Source of the DNA: Apostichopus californicus
Taxonomy: Eukaryota > Echinodermata > Holothuroidea > Aspidochirotida > Stichopodidae
Assembly: GCA_020650975.1 (NCBI GenBank)
Contig: JAIPMN010001998.1
Coordinates: forward strand, 1-46,028
Length of the DNA: 46,028 nt
Direction of reading: 5' to 3'
Shown: positions 1-11,900 of the stretch, piece after piece
Layout of the letters: each line of letters starts with the position of its first letter
Numbering within the stretch: position 1 is the stretch's first letter
The notes under the pieces: generated by a model
Told to the model about the DNA's origin: nothing
Database searches by the model: none
Seen by the model: the letters and a program-made list of their open reading frames with translations, nothing else
Program-made: the position numbers and the translations under genes

Positions 1-7
1 TGTAATT

Positions 8-46
8 TGTTCCATTCAACTCGGCTGCGCCTCGTTGAATGGAACA
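8..46. repeat. Perfect 13-bp inverted repeat, 13-nt loop
   Basis: TGTTCCATTCAAC at 8-20 is matched exactly in reverse complement at 34-46, with a GC-rich spacer. It probably belongs to a transposon end or a foldback element cut by the window edge. Confidence 0.8.
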
Positions 47-580
47 TTCCATCTTTCAACTCATGAAATATTTGCACTATTGCACTTATAACCATTCATT
101 ATTTGTATACTATACCATTTACTGTACTGTACTATGATGTGTATTGATATTGAACAGTACACTAAACTTTCACAGACTACATGTATTGTATACGAGTACT
201 CGCCAATGCATTGAAGACAAAATGACAAAGCTAGTATTGCAAGTTCTAAGAAAAACAGACTGAGAGATTTGTGCACTGATAGAGAAGACCTACACTGTAG
301 TCGTTAGGCTGATTAATCGTGCATTGCGCCTTCGGTATAACTCACAGTACGTTCTGTTGACTGACTAGGCTAGGCTAAATATAGTAACATTAACATGTTG
401 TTCAATTGGACCAATCAGTGTCCAGGACTCTGGGTATTTTCTATCACGTCCAAAAGAGACATCATTCGTGATGACAACACGTTAATGAGTTTGGTTTAAA
501 TACCGTATGACAGTGATGGTTTTATTCATGATTTCTTTGTTTATATAGCGTATTTTGTAAGGTTTCATTCTACATTTTTT

Positions 581-641
581 GGGTTTAATTTCAAGGGTTT
601 AATTTCAAGGGTTTAATTCCAAGGGAAGGGTTTAATTTCAA
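581..641. repeat. 14-bp tandem repeat, about 4 copies
   Basis: The unit GGGTTTAATTTCAA is repeated at 581, 595 and 609 (one change). A fourth copy follows an added GGGA. This is a simple minisatellite in the intron. Confidence 0.9.
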
Positions 642-2024
642 ACTGTAAAAATAGTAAGTGTTGCTAAATAAACTGATCTTCAACACAATATGCCCCCCTC
701 TTTAGCAATTGGGTGGCATTATATTACTAAAATAACACAGCTATCACAGTAGCACCCACCAGATCATCCAGTTTTGAACTTTTCAACTCAAAACAAGGAA
801 ACTCCTTTGAACAGGCAAGTAGACATTGGAACATGAAAGTACATACTGTATTCTGTGATATATCATTACAAACTATATTAAGAGAAGGGGACTACAGTAT
901 CAATAGAAACATGGCAGAATCAAGAGGACACTTTGCCAGTACTGTCAATAGGTGAAAAGAGAAAAATGCTGCTTTTTATCAGACTAGCTGCAAATGAGAT
1001 TTAAAGACCACAGTGAAGACATCACTACCTTGCCTTTACTTGCCTAGACAGTATATGCAGAACAACCTTTCATATAGTTTACTTATTCTGGTATAATCTA
1101 TGCATACATGTCTTGCAGAATGTTATATGGTCAGGGAACTGCTGCTCAGAACTAACTCTTCAGAAATTCTTCTAAATCATCTTTTATAGGTGAAGGATTA
1201 TCAACACCAAACTGTCAACAAGATCATTATCAGTGACCCAATTGCTCTAAAAAGGAACCAGTTCACTCTCCTTGGTAGAGATCAAAGCAGTTTTGTCAAA
1301 TTTGTCAGAACTGGTTAACACATGAAGTCTGCCAGCAGAATGGACATGCATTTCTACCACCAAGAAAATATTGTTACAGACACTACTACATCTATAAATG
1401 ATCAGATAATGGTTGACCTGTTGTGTTAAGGTCAAGTGGTGAAAGTTGATAAACTGACTCTAGCTTACTGCTGTATTTAATGATCAGAAGGAAATCACCT
1501 TTCAATGGTATTTTGCATATAATCTTTGACACCCCTTGGTAAGCTGAAATTAGCTATGACATCTTACAGCTGTTATGTACAGTGATGTGGTATGGTGAGA
1601 TGGAAATACTACTGAAAGTATGCTTTGAAATACTATTGGAAGTGTATGTTTGCAAACTGTACAATTTAAGTCTAGATTTCATATGCATGCTATTCTACCA
1701 TACACTGTGTCCTTTCACATACTGGAGCGCTGAAACCTAGTACTGATCATTATCTTATCATTATCTGAGGATGTCCCTAAGTCAGAAGAAAGTCTGAGTC
1801 ATTTTTTAAATTTTTTTAAATATGATTGTTGATATTCCCTATTGAGATATCATGTTAACAATGTATTCAGGTTTTCATCTCTGTTGACTGCATACAGTAT
1901 GATGTTTGACCTGCACAAAAATATGTCGACATTTAGCCAATCAGAAGAGTAATCTTCTATGCACAAATAAATAAACCTTGACCAAGTTTTCGTCTTCGCG
2001 AGAGATTCATATTGTTTTCACATT

Positions 2025-2540
2025 TGGCAACTGCTGACCTTAAATAACCTTTGACCTCCACCATGAACACTACGGATCTTGTACTCATTAAAGGGAAGCC
2101 ATATATCAAATGTGAGATCTTGTGAACTTCAAATCTTGACATATAAGGTTTTCAGAATTTAACCTCTGATGACCTTAAATGACCTTTGACCTACACCAAA
2201 TTGGGCAACATCTTTACACTATAGCAGGCGAACATACCATGCATACAGGAGGAGCGCCTTTGTTGTTCAGGTAATGGCAATACAGCACTTTTTAGATTTT
2301 CACATTTTGCCCTCTGCTGACCCCAAATGACTTTCCATCTCCACCCAAAAACAATAGGGTTCTTGTACTTATTATAGGAAAGCCACATGCAAACAATGGG
2401 AGTCAATAAAGTTCCCATCTGGAGATATCGTGTTCACATGGATTTCAAGTTTTGACATCTCGTGACCTTAAATGAACTCTGAACTACACCAAATTGTATC
2501 AAAAGTTTACACTACATAGGGCTATCCTACCATGATGCAT
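2025..2540. repeat. Diverged ~140-bp tandem array with A-B-A-B structure
   Basis: TGACCT/TGACCC anchor motifs recur at 2035, 2170, 2318 and 2463, about 135 to 148 bp apart. Copies 1 and 3 share following text (CCACC, then a ..TTCTTGTACT-like stretch and GGAAAGCCA). Copies 2 and 4 share CTACACCAAATTG and TTTACACTA. The basic unit therefore doubled before the dimer was amplified. It resembles the array at 35590-36010. Confidence 0.75.
2180..2192. promoter_or_regulatory. Perfect DR1 nuclear-receptor motif in repeat
   Basis: TGACCTTTGACCT is the reverse complement of AGGTCAAAGGTCA, the consensus direct repeat with 1-bp spacing bound by RXR/HNF4-type receptors. It sits in array copy B1; the other copies have degenerate versions. 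Occupancy is unknown. Confidence 0.4.
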
Positions 2541-2776
2541 ACATGAGCTCTTTTGATGTTCAGATTCTACAGCAAGTAACCAAAAATCAAAATCGATGCC
2601 GACTGATTAATAGGGATCCAACTATGTACAATGCACAGGTGCTATTCCAAATGGTATATTCGGAAAGAAGGGGAAGTACCTGGTCACCTGTTGTGGGTCA
2701 GTCGGTCAGTGCTAAAAGTTAGAGAAGGGAAAGAACATGGTAGGATGGGAAAGCAGTTTAGTAAATGCTGACTTAC

Positions 2777-2980
2777 CAACAAAGACTTCCACAGCAGGCG
2801 GCATGGTACCCTCAACATCCTCGCTCTCTGCACCGAATAACGTTGAGCTTTGAGGATTCTTGATGGGGTAGAAATGACTCCATTCTAAAAGAACCTGCCA
2901 AGCCTTCTGATTCTGTTCGCTGTTGCCTTTGTAATTCTGACCGTACAAGACGGCATTGAGGCCGTAAGGTGCCAAAATGA
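2777..2980 (-). CDS. MED13: MED13 coding exon 6 (residues 221-289, last in window)
   Basis: After CAG the exon reads (V)[20 protein letters not shown], then a segment with [16 protein letters not shown], then an acidic part (GAESEDVEG) and PAVEVFV. In vertebrates the same positions read VILCPFGLNGTLTG, WKQFYPI, an acidic EDMDWEDD-like run and AAVEVLVAG. The donor is GTAAGT at 2776-2771, phase 1. The open frame continues past the donor but loses similarity there. The next exon, expected to begin with an RMIYP-like motif, was not found in 1-2776. Confidence 0.96.
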
Positions 2981-5900
2981 CTGCAAGATGTAAGAAAGTT
3001 AAAAAGTGTGGAATGCATCAGTCAGAGCCTCAGAGGAACATAACATTCTCAAAATATAAAAATTATAAGAATATAAAAAAACAGGTGCAAAGATGACTAA
3101 ACATTTGCGTAAACCTATATAAATCTGCGCCCGCTGTTAGTAAAATTTACTTTTCCATTACTGTACAGGACATTAATATTGGATCAACATCTCATCACAC
3201 TGAAAAAAACACCGCATAGCAGGAAAAGGGTTTTCACTTTCATCACCGTGGAGATTGTAACTCCGAAAAATTACTGTAGAGCTTTGAAAAGTAAGATTTC
3301 TTGACACCTTCACTTCCTGTCCATCAACCTCTCAATAGGTACAGTATATAGAAAGGTACATACAGTATGCAGAGATGGAGATGGGTAAGAGGAGGAGCAA
3401 AATAAATCAATCCTGCTCATGGAAACCCCCAAGATGGCTACATGTAGATATAAGGCTGCCTGAAAAAAAAGCTTTACGGAATGCTGGAAGCAAGATTAAG
3501 ACCACGAATCGCTTTCATAATGTGGGATTCTATGACATCGGAACTGCCGCTCAATTACTAAGACAAATTTAAAAATATATATCTGCCAAATCATAGTCGA
3601 CGTCTTTCATTCCATTGAACACAAGAAAATGCTAAAGACTATCAAGAGTCCTGCGATCTTAAAACATTTTTTTCAGTTGCTCATTGGATGTTACCTTGAA
3701 AACCATTTGAGTATCCATTCGCAGTGGCTTCCAGATGCTCTGGGGTAAGTTTCGTCACTGGCGGATGTTGGCTGACGTCGACACTCGAACAGACGGTGCT
3801 CTCCCCGTGTAGGAAAAATGATAACTTGAAGGACAGGTGGTCACTAAAATGTGAGAGAGAGAGAGAGAGAGAATTTAGGAGGACAAATAAAAAAAATTTA
3901 AAAAAAATTAAAAAAATAGTCAAATAGTAGGTCATTTATACAGTTTCACAAACTAACAAACAATAGAACAGAACAATATGTCGTTGGAAAGGACAGTGCA
4001 GTTTAATTTCTTCAATATACCATATTCATGTCAATAAAATGTTGGAAAAGACAAAAAACATTGACTTTCTAACTGCACGAGAGAGACACCATGTTTGCTG
4101 CATCTGAATGCACTTTACCAGTACCACACAAGTTCATTGTAACGTCCATGACAATTTATCGATTGAGAGCCCATCAATAATTCATCAAACTACAGTACTG
4201 TTCACACAACAAAACCTATTCATAAATTAATAAACTTCGGTCATACAGAAAGAGAAGTTTATTCCTGCATGAGAAAAATAGTACACGGTACACACATTTA
4301 CCGAGCTGGAATATGACTTTTTTACTTTTAGAGTTTGAAAGACAACTGGAGAACTGTGAACAAAAAGAAACAAAAGTCCTCGAAACATTGACTTGTGCTT
4401 TGACACATATATGGTAAAAAGAGGGGCATGGTAGTGAGGTGGCATGGCCCATGGGTACGGCGATGCTTAACGGTTAAATGGTCACACTGAAAAAAGATAC
4501 TGTAGGAGAGTTAGAGTGCCATGGTTTGAGGAGACAGGTAAGGGTGGAACAATGTTCCATACATACAAATTACTGTAAACAACAGACTTTCTTCTTTTCT
4601 TGCATTCCATAATTTCTCAAATTAAAAGAAACTGTTGAAGTGAGAATTGAAAAATGCATTGGAATATTGCAGGAAATCGAGACGAGAATTTTTAACTTCT
4701 GTACAAGTGGTCAAGCAAACACTTTATGTGGATTTTGCATCAAGATGGTAGTTGCTTTAACTGGAACATACTTACAGTTACAGCATTTATAATGGCGGTT
4801 CTTGTGAAAGTTTATAAACCATTATTAATTCACATACCCTCGGTATTGACTTTTGATCACATTTTATTGTACAAAGTGTATTCACTACTAAAGTGCCATA
4901 AACAATACAATTTATTATGCTGCAAACAAACAGTCAGACTGTACACCAAAACCAATATTGGAAAATGACAACATTTTGACATCTTTTTTTTTCTTTTTTT
5001 TCATATGCAGTTTGCATCTTATTTAAAAAACAAATTTTAATTTTTTAATTTTTAGGTGACGATAGATCAAGAATTTTGGAAAAATCATAAATTACTTGCT
5101 GACTTCTCTGGACAAATTTGTTGAAGGCTGTCATTGTTTAAACTGCAATCTATATGAACAATACTTGGTAGGCAGGCCTAGCATTTTGCAATATTTGCAA
5201 AAATATGTACTCAAAAAATCATTTTGTCAAACTTAAAATTTCCCACTTCCACAAATAAGTTAACTGTACTGATTTTGCTGACTTACAGTATAACAATCTC
5301 TATGATGTCTACCGGCAGAAAAATGCAAGTGCTTTGTTCTTCTAATTGGCAAACGGCAAAATCCAAGTTTGCATAACTTAGCCAGTGAAATAGCTTGAAC
5401 TTCAAGGCCTAGTACAGTAGGTTTGTTGAAGGCTGCCACGCGATGCATGTTCAAAACGTTAAAGTATTAATAACCATTCACTGCCAGCCACTTCTAGCTA
5501 AGTTATCATTATCATAATTTATTGGTACTGTAATCATACAAAGCACTGATATTTGAAGTAGTAATGTTATGGGATCCTCAAGCCCCAACTCTCCCCCCCC
5601 CAACCCCCCCCAACCCCCCCCCCCTCTAGTACTTTATACTGTACATGCCGAGTATACAACTGTTATATCCCAGCATTCCAAGATCAAATCTTTACCTGAA
5701 CCACCCTAAATAGATAAACAGATAGCAATTAAATAAATACATACTGTAAGTATAGCTCTACATACAGTATAGTCACGCTAATAGACCTAGTCCTGATGTA
5801 GTACAGTATTGTGCAGTGTACACAAGCTACTGTTTGCCACAGACTATTTAACTAACAATTTAACAAACAATAATCCACCAATAATTTTAAATGGTGTTTG

Positions 5901-8900
5901 CATAAGGTCTGCTGCTGTTGTATTATAATTATAGTTATTTGAAGCCCAAGACTGAGTGACGGCAAAACCTAGCTCAAAGGGAAAAGCTAACCTTACCAAC
6001 ACTTTTATCTTCCATGATCGAGGGGTCTTTGTGATGAACAACCTGTCCCACCTCCCCGTCCCACCTCCCCGTCCCACCTCCCCGTTCCACCTCCCCATCC
6101 CACCTCCCAATCCCACCTCCCCGTCCCACCTCCCGTCCCACCTCAAGCTAAAACGTGGTAACTAAACCTACTACTGCCAAATGGCTTCTTTGGTCTGTCA
6201 AATTATTACTCTTTAATATGACATAAATTAAAATTATATCTTGTAGTTTCCAAAATATCTTTCTAACATTGCTTCCTCAGTATTCATGCCCCGGATTCAT
6301 TTCTACCGTGCAGTTCACATTACCAGTGACATCCTACTATAAAATAATCAACGCACTGTTACAGGATGTTTAATTGCCAGAACCTTAAAACATTATGCTT
6401 TGTAACCTTCCGATGCCCACAGAGGCAATACACACCTATACCCTCTTAAATTTCATCTACCCACTGATGATGGGCTCTGTTGACATCGGTACAGTACAGT
6501 AGACCTGTGCATTTTCGGTCTCTTCAAACTCGGAAAATAAACATTCAACTATTTCCCTGCCAAATGATTTTAGTGTGAGCTTAATGCACATATCATGTGT
6601 ATCTGTAAAATTGCTACTTCCTGTCATACAATACAAAAACCGGCATGACCCTCCACATTGCGTTACAATACTCCGTAGTGTAATATCATCATCGCCCACT
6701 CTCATACGTATGTACTGTAACAGTACTGGATGTCTTTTAAAGCGCCAAATGTTATGCAATACTAAAAGCAATACCAGCAAAAAGTCTGGCTGAATATCCA
6801 GAGTAGCAAATTGTGTGTTCTGTACTGTAAAAGAGTTTGTGGTATATATTTCTCTTTCCGAGTTTCAGCACTGCCTGCTTAGCTGAAGTGTGCATGATCC
6901 TAGTGTTGTCATATTGGTTAACAAATCTGTGTACTGTACATATCACATGCTAATTCACCATTGTTTAGACTGTGCAGAGAAGTAGACTGAGGCTTCCACC
7001 ATGCACCCCGATTAATAGGAATAATAGCATTGGAAGCAATCCTTATCATCATTGTTCAATCTGTCCCCCCAAAGTCAACAACAGCTGTAACAAGGCCTAG
7101 CCTCTATATCTACAAAGTATACACATCTAGTTTGCTAACTGATATGATCTATAGAGGTGATGCCTGGCATTCAGCACTGTACATGTATGAATGTACACTT
7201 TCATACTGTACACAGATTAAAGTGTTTTTGTATGTATTTATGTTAACTGTACACTGATTTGAAACTCATATTAGATTGAAGTTGAACACTGTTGACCAGC
7301 ACAGAGCAAACATATGAATTTCAATCAGGTTTCCAGATATTTAATCTACTCCGTCAATTATCACCCTTGAAGCTACAACACCATACTGTATATATACAGT
7401 ATGAACAATGTAAGGCACATCTCTACATTCTTTTGTTGTTTTTTATCACCAAAGCAGTCTTAAATTAGGGGAGTAAATGACTTTAACGTTCAATGTTAAA
7501 ACAAATTATCGCCCAGGTATTTTGGCATTTGATGCATTAATGACTTCAATATCTATAACCTTTAAAAGTGTTTACTTTTTCATCACTGTTTGAATTGATA
7601 CTTAACTATGAATGCTACCCGAATTGCACTTGTACTTGCACTTGCAAGAAAATGCAGCATTGATCGTTTAGAATAATATTTAAAAAGATGAATTCACACT
7701 GCTGTGAAAGTAGATGCACTGTAGGATATCCCAGTGTTATGATTTGTCATGAATATTCATCTAGCTAACCATTATACACATTCGCCACACACAAAACCGG
7801 TCCTGTTTCCTTTTCTCAGATGTCCAAAGGAAATTCTGTCATCCAAAAACTGAAATTGGTAACTTTTATTTCTAACAACATTTAAACAATATATATTCTA
7901 TACCACATAGTCTTATGTGAGGAGAGAGTTAGAGTACCAACTTTATACATGAAGCTTGTGTTTCTTGAACTCTTAAACTGAGAGATTTGTAAAATGTAAT
8001 ATAGATTGCAACATCTCTCGTGGTTGCTCTTTCAATGACTTTGTATTTCTCATGTAATGGAATTTAAAAAGACATCTTCCTGTTTGATTCTGTCAATGTT
8101 ACAGATCCGTCTCTCAGAATAGTTCTTGAAGATCGAACAAGCAGAGTGAACATGATCGATAATTCATGCGATTATTGAAAGCTGTAAAACTCGTTATTTT
8201 TTTTTGTTTTTTCCAACTGCACGTGTCGTTTCCTATGTACATAGCTTCGACATGTCAATCTCTTCTTTTATAGTCAGTGAATTAGGGGAGATCTATGCAA
8301 CAAATGTAAAATCCCTACAAGACACAACTAACTAATGAAACCATCTATGCACTATACTATACCATCAGACAGTCATTCCATCGGTCTTAATTCAAAACGT
8401 TAGCCAAATCTATAATTTCAAACCATCTTGAGAACTACTGACGTGAACAGAACATAAACAACAGTGCAGTAGTCAGAACAATGAAACACATCTCTCATCC
8501 CTTACAAGCCAAGGTGAACAACATCTACTAGATGATTAATCAATAGACCACACCAAACCCGACATTAAAACACAAGAGAAAGTCTTTTGCTTTGTCCAAT
8601 ACAGAGCTACACTACTGTACATAGACGAGTGATGCATGCATCAATAACAGAAGAAGTTATTACTGCAGTGAGCACTGGCCACGGCTACTCTGTAGTAAAC
8701 GCCACAGTCAATTAATACACACAACAACAGTGGCTTTAGCAGATAACAGATCTCTCTCTCTCTCCCTCACTCACTCTATGTAGGCAATGAACCATACACA
8801 ATCCATGACAATTTGGCACTACTTGGAATATGATTGAGGTTATTTAAATACCCAGGGACTCAGAGGTCAAAGTCTCACCCCTGCTGGGCCTCTCTCTGCG

Positions 8901-11900
8901 GTAAACAAGGCTAAAGCTGAAGCACATAACCACTAGCTGCTATGAGATTGAACATTAACAGATAAATCAACTCTTTGAAACATTATCTGGTAAAGGCAAT
9001 GTTGAGTATCTGAGAGAGTGCCCTAAAGAAATGGTGTGATTGTTTACAAATGAGTTGCCAAGAGATGTGAAAGTTCTCTCTTTACAAACATATATGTATA
9101 TATATATATATGGAAGTTTGCATACAATATCACCCAAGTGACAGCCTTGGCCTTAGAAACTATCACATGGCCACCTGCTGTGTACATTACATCTCAACAA
9201 CCCTGCCTGCCACTGGTTTTGGGAATACATCTGCTATGCACAGGCAGCGGACCCAGACTTAACAGTATACCGGCCATGTTGTGTTAGAGCAAGTCATAAA
9301 TCTGTCAGAACAATAATGTTAATTAGCAGGCTGTGGTTTACTGACATTAATTGTGTAAATGAGATGACATTAATTGTGTAAATGAGATACACCTAATCAG
9401 AATGCTGACATTAACTACTGTGGGAAGAACAAAATTTCCAGGGTTGAGGAAAGGTTTATATTATAAACGAAAGGTTTATATGAGAGGATAAAGAGAAATC
9501 AACTCTTGGCCAAGATTTACATTTCCAAACCCAAATTGGTGATCAAGACATAAAAGTATTGTATACATTTTCAAATTTTTATCCTTTAAAAGAATTAAAA
9601 CTAGAAGCCACAGCATGTAACCATGATGTCAGCTTGCATCCATGTAAAGTACTTAAAAGTATTTATAAACATTACGCCAAATAAAAAAAAAATGTCCGCA
9701 ATGATTATTGATGAGCAAATTTTTTTCACTAGCTGGGGAGAGAGGGAGGGGCATAGGGGTAGGAGGGGGGCTGGGGGCTGCAGCCGCCACCCCCCAAACC
9801 AAATATTTTTGTGAAAATTCGGGCAATATGCTGAGAATTTTTCGGGCACCTACTGAAAGAAAAATAAATTGCAATGATGTAGGTTAAGGAAATCAATAGT
9901 TTAAAAATATCTCCTTGGTAATTAAAAAAAGTTCTAAGCTTGCCAGACTTAATCGCCATTACTATTGTACAGTAAACGAGAGTTTTGACATTATTGGCAC
10001 TCCGTGCTTTTTCTCCATCTGCATAAGACATTTCGTTGTTTACATTAGCATCCCGCGGATGATGGGATGTAAAAACCGATGCATGCCTATATGATATGTA
10101 CATTAAAAATTTTGGTCATATTTTCGGGCAAGTCGTTACAGCCCCACCAAATCAAATTGGGCTCCTACACCTATGGGGAGGGGATACTGTATATTCTGTA
10201 CTCACTACGCAATGACTGTTTCGTAAATTTACTTTTCTTCACTGGCTACAGAAATTCTTTCGCAAGCAATGGGAGGCTCATGGTGATACACTGGTGCTAA
10301 CTTATACAGAGACTAAACAATACCAGACGTCTGGGTCAACATGTATGCTGTATCAACAGCACTGAGTTACTCATTATGGTTCACCTGATGTAACTTGGTA
10401 CAGTATAGCAGTTCTAAGCAACAAGAATACAGACTAAACCATACATGGCAGACTGTAAAAGCAAGATCAGCTAAGAGAAGAGAAAAAGTAATAATGATCT
10501 ACTAACAGAAGGTAGTGTGTGATTTTTTTAGGGGGTGGGAAGGTGGGGTGCATAAATGGGGGGGCACAAATGTTGCCTGATGTCAGTCCTGAGTAGGGAT
10601 CTAAGGGGATGTTCCCTCTCTTTTGAGAAATCTTTGCTTGGGGTTAGATTACTTAGATGCAAGAAGGTGTTTCTCATTTCCATCATTTTAAATACATGTG
10701 TGTAGTACTTGTAAGATATCATTTATTAGCATACATGTGTTATTATTAAATGTAAGTGATTAGGAACAGAGTCTGAAGGCCCGATATTTCGCACACCTGC
10801 AAATTTCCCATATTTTGAAAAACCTCCAATTTTTTCAACTTCCAATTTTGATTAATACTAAAGGATAAAAGTGTGTCAGGGCAACAAAATATTCTGAATC
10901 AAAAGAAGCCATTAATTACACACGAATCAATGTTCAGTTTGGTAGAGACTATTGAAGGACTTGCACCCTTATATTTCAGAAACACTCTGTAGGTTTTGTA
11001 AAATCCATGGGACTTAACCAAAATTAACCAAAAGTGCTGTCATTTAGTGACCTATAGATAGATACAGGTGGCATGTAGAATGTTTTCCCTTCTCACCTTT
11101 GACAGTGTTTCTTAACAAGCTCACTTAGTACTCTGATCTCTCATTTTTTGAACGCACTTTCCTGTTTCAAATGTGTCAAGTATTCTCTCATTTCAGCTGT
11201 CCCAAAGTTTAACCATTCTCCTCTCTTATCAGTTCAGCAAAATTCAAGAGATACCCCCGACGACGATGTTTTCTTCATCTTGATCTGAGCAATCACGAAA
11301 ACCTAATTTGTTTTCAATCTAACACTGCAAAACGATCTTCCACCAAAGCAGGGCATCCCTTGAAAAATAACCGGTGGTTGTGTAAAAAACCTCGCAGAGT
11401 CTCCCCTTAAACCGTCAGAAAGCTTTCTCATTTGAAATGCCACTTCAAGCACAGCCCACTCGTCTGGGGAAACCAAATCTCTTTAATTGACAGCCACGGT
11501 TTAGGAAGACGCAACAGAGTCCTCCTTGCTTCTGAGACCCAGCTCTTCATACATTATGCACATAATTAATCCGTACACTGACCATTTACTGAGTCAATGG
11601 GAATGCAAGGTTACGGAGACTGCTAATTCATCACAGAGGTGAGAAGATGAGTAATCTTATAATATGTACAAGTTTATCGCGTTTTAAGGACAAATTTCGG
11701 TTTCGATCTTCGAGAGAGCAAACCACATAATCATCATCATTTCCAAGGGGGAGGAGGGAGGGGCATTATCACCTTAGCTAAAGACACATATAAAAAAAAA
11801 TATACATATTGCATCAACAATTACCGCACGAACAGTTACAAAAACTTTCCACTCGTCAATATATATCGGGGAAATCACCTCACAAATTGAAAATGGCCGC

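Larger units (their letters stand above)
1..2776 (-). other. MED13 intron 6 (partial)
   Basis: Noncoding sequence downstream of exon 6. It contains a short inverted repeat at the left edge, a 14-mer tandem repeat, and the dimeric TGACCT array. No exon resembling the next MED13 block was recognised. The small ORFs here have no family resemblance. Confidence 0.8.

Noticed and set aside
1..2700. Search for MED13 exon 7 (RMIYP-like motif on the minus strand)
   Set aside because: No matching motif with splice sites was seen; the exon probably lies beyond the left edge.
5844..6165. Glycine/tryptophan-rich and proline-rich ORFs on opposite strands
   Set aside because: Products of the 13-bp minisatellite.
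6457..6780. 107-codon minus-strand ORF in intron 4
   Set aside because: No family resemblance and no supporting start or splice context.
9729..10103. 124-codon minus-strand ORF
   Set aside because: Lies across the hAT-type MITE; parts recur in the second MITE copy as noncoding sequence.
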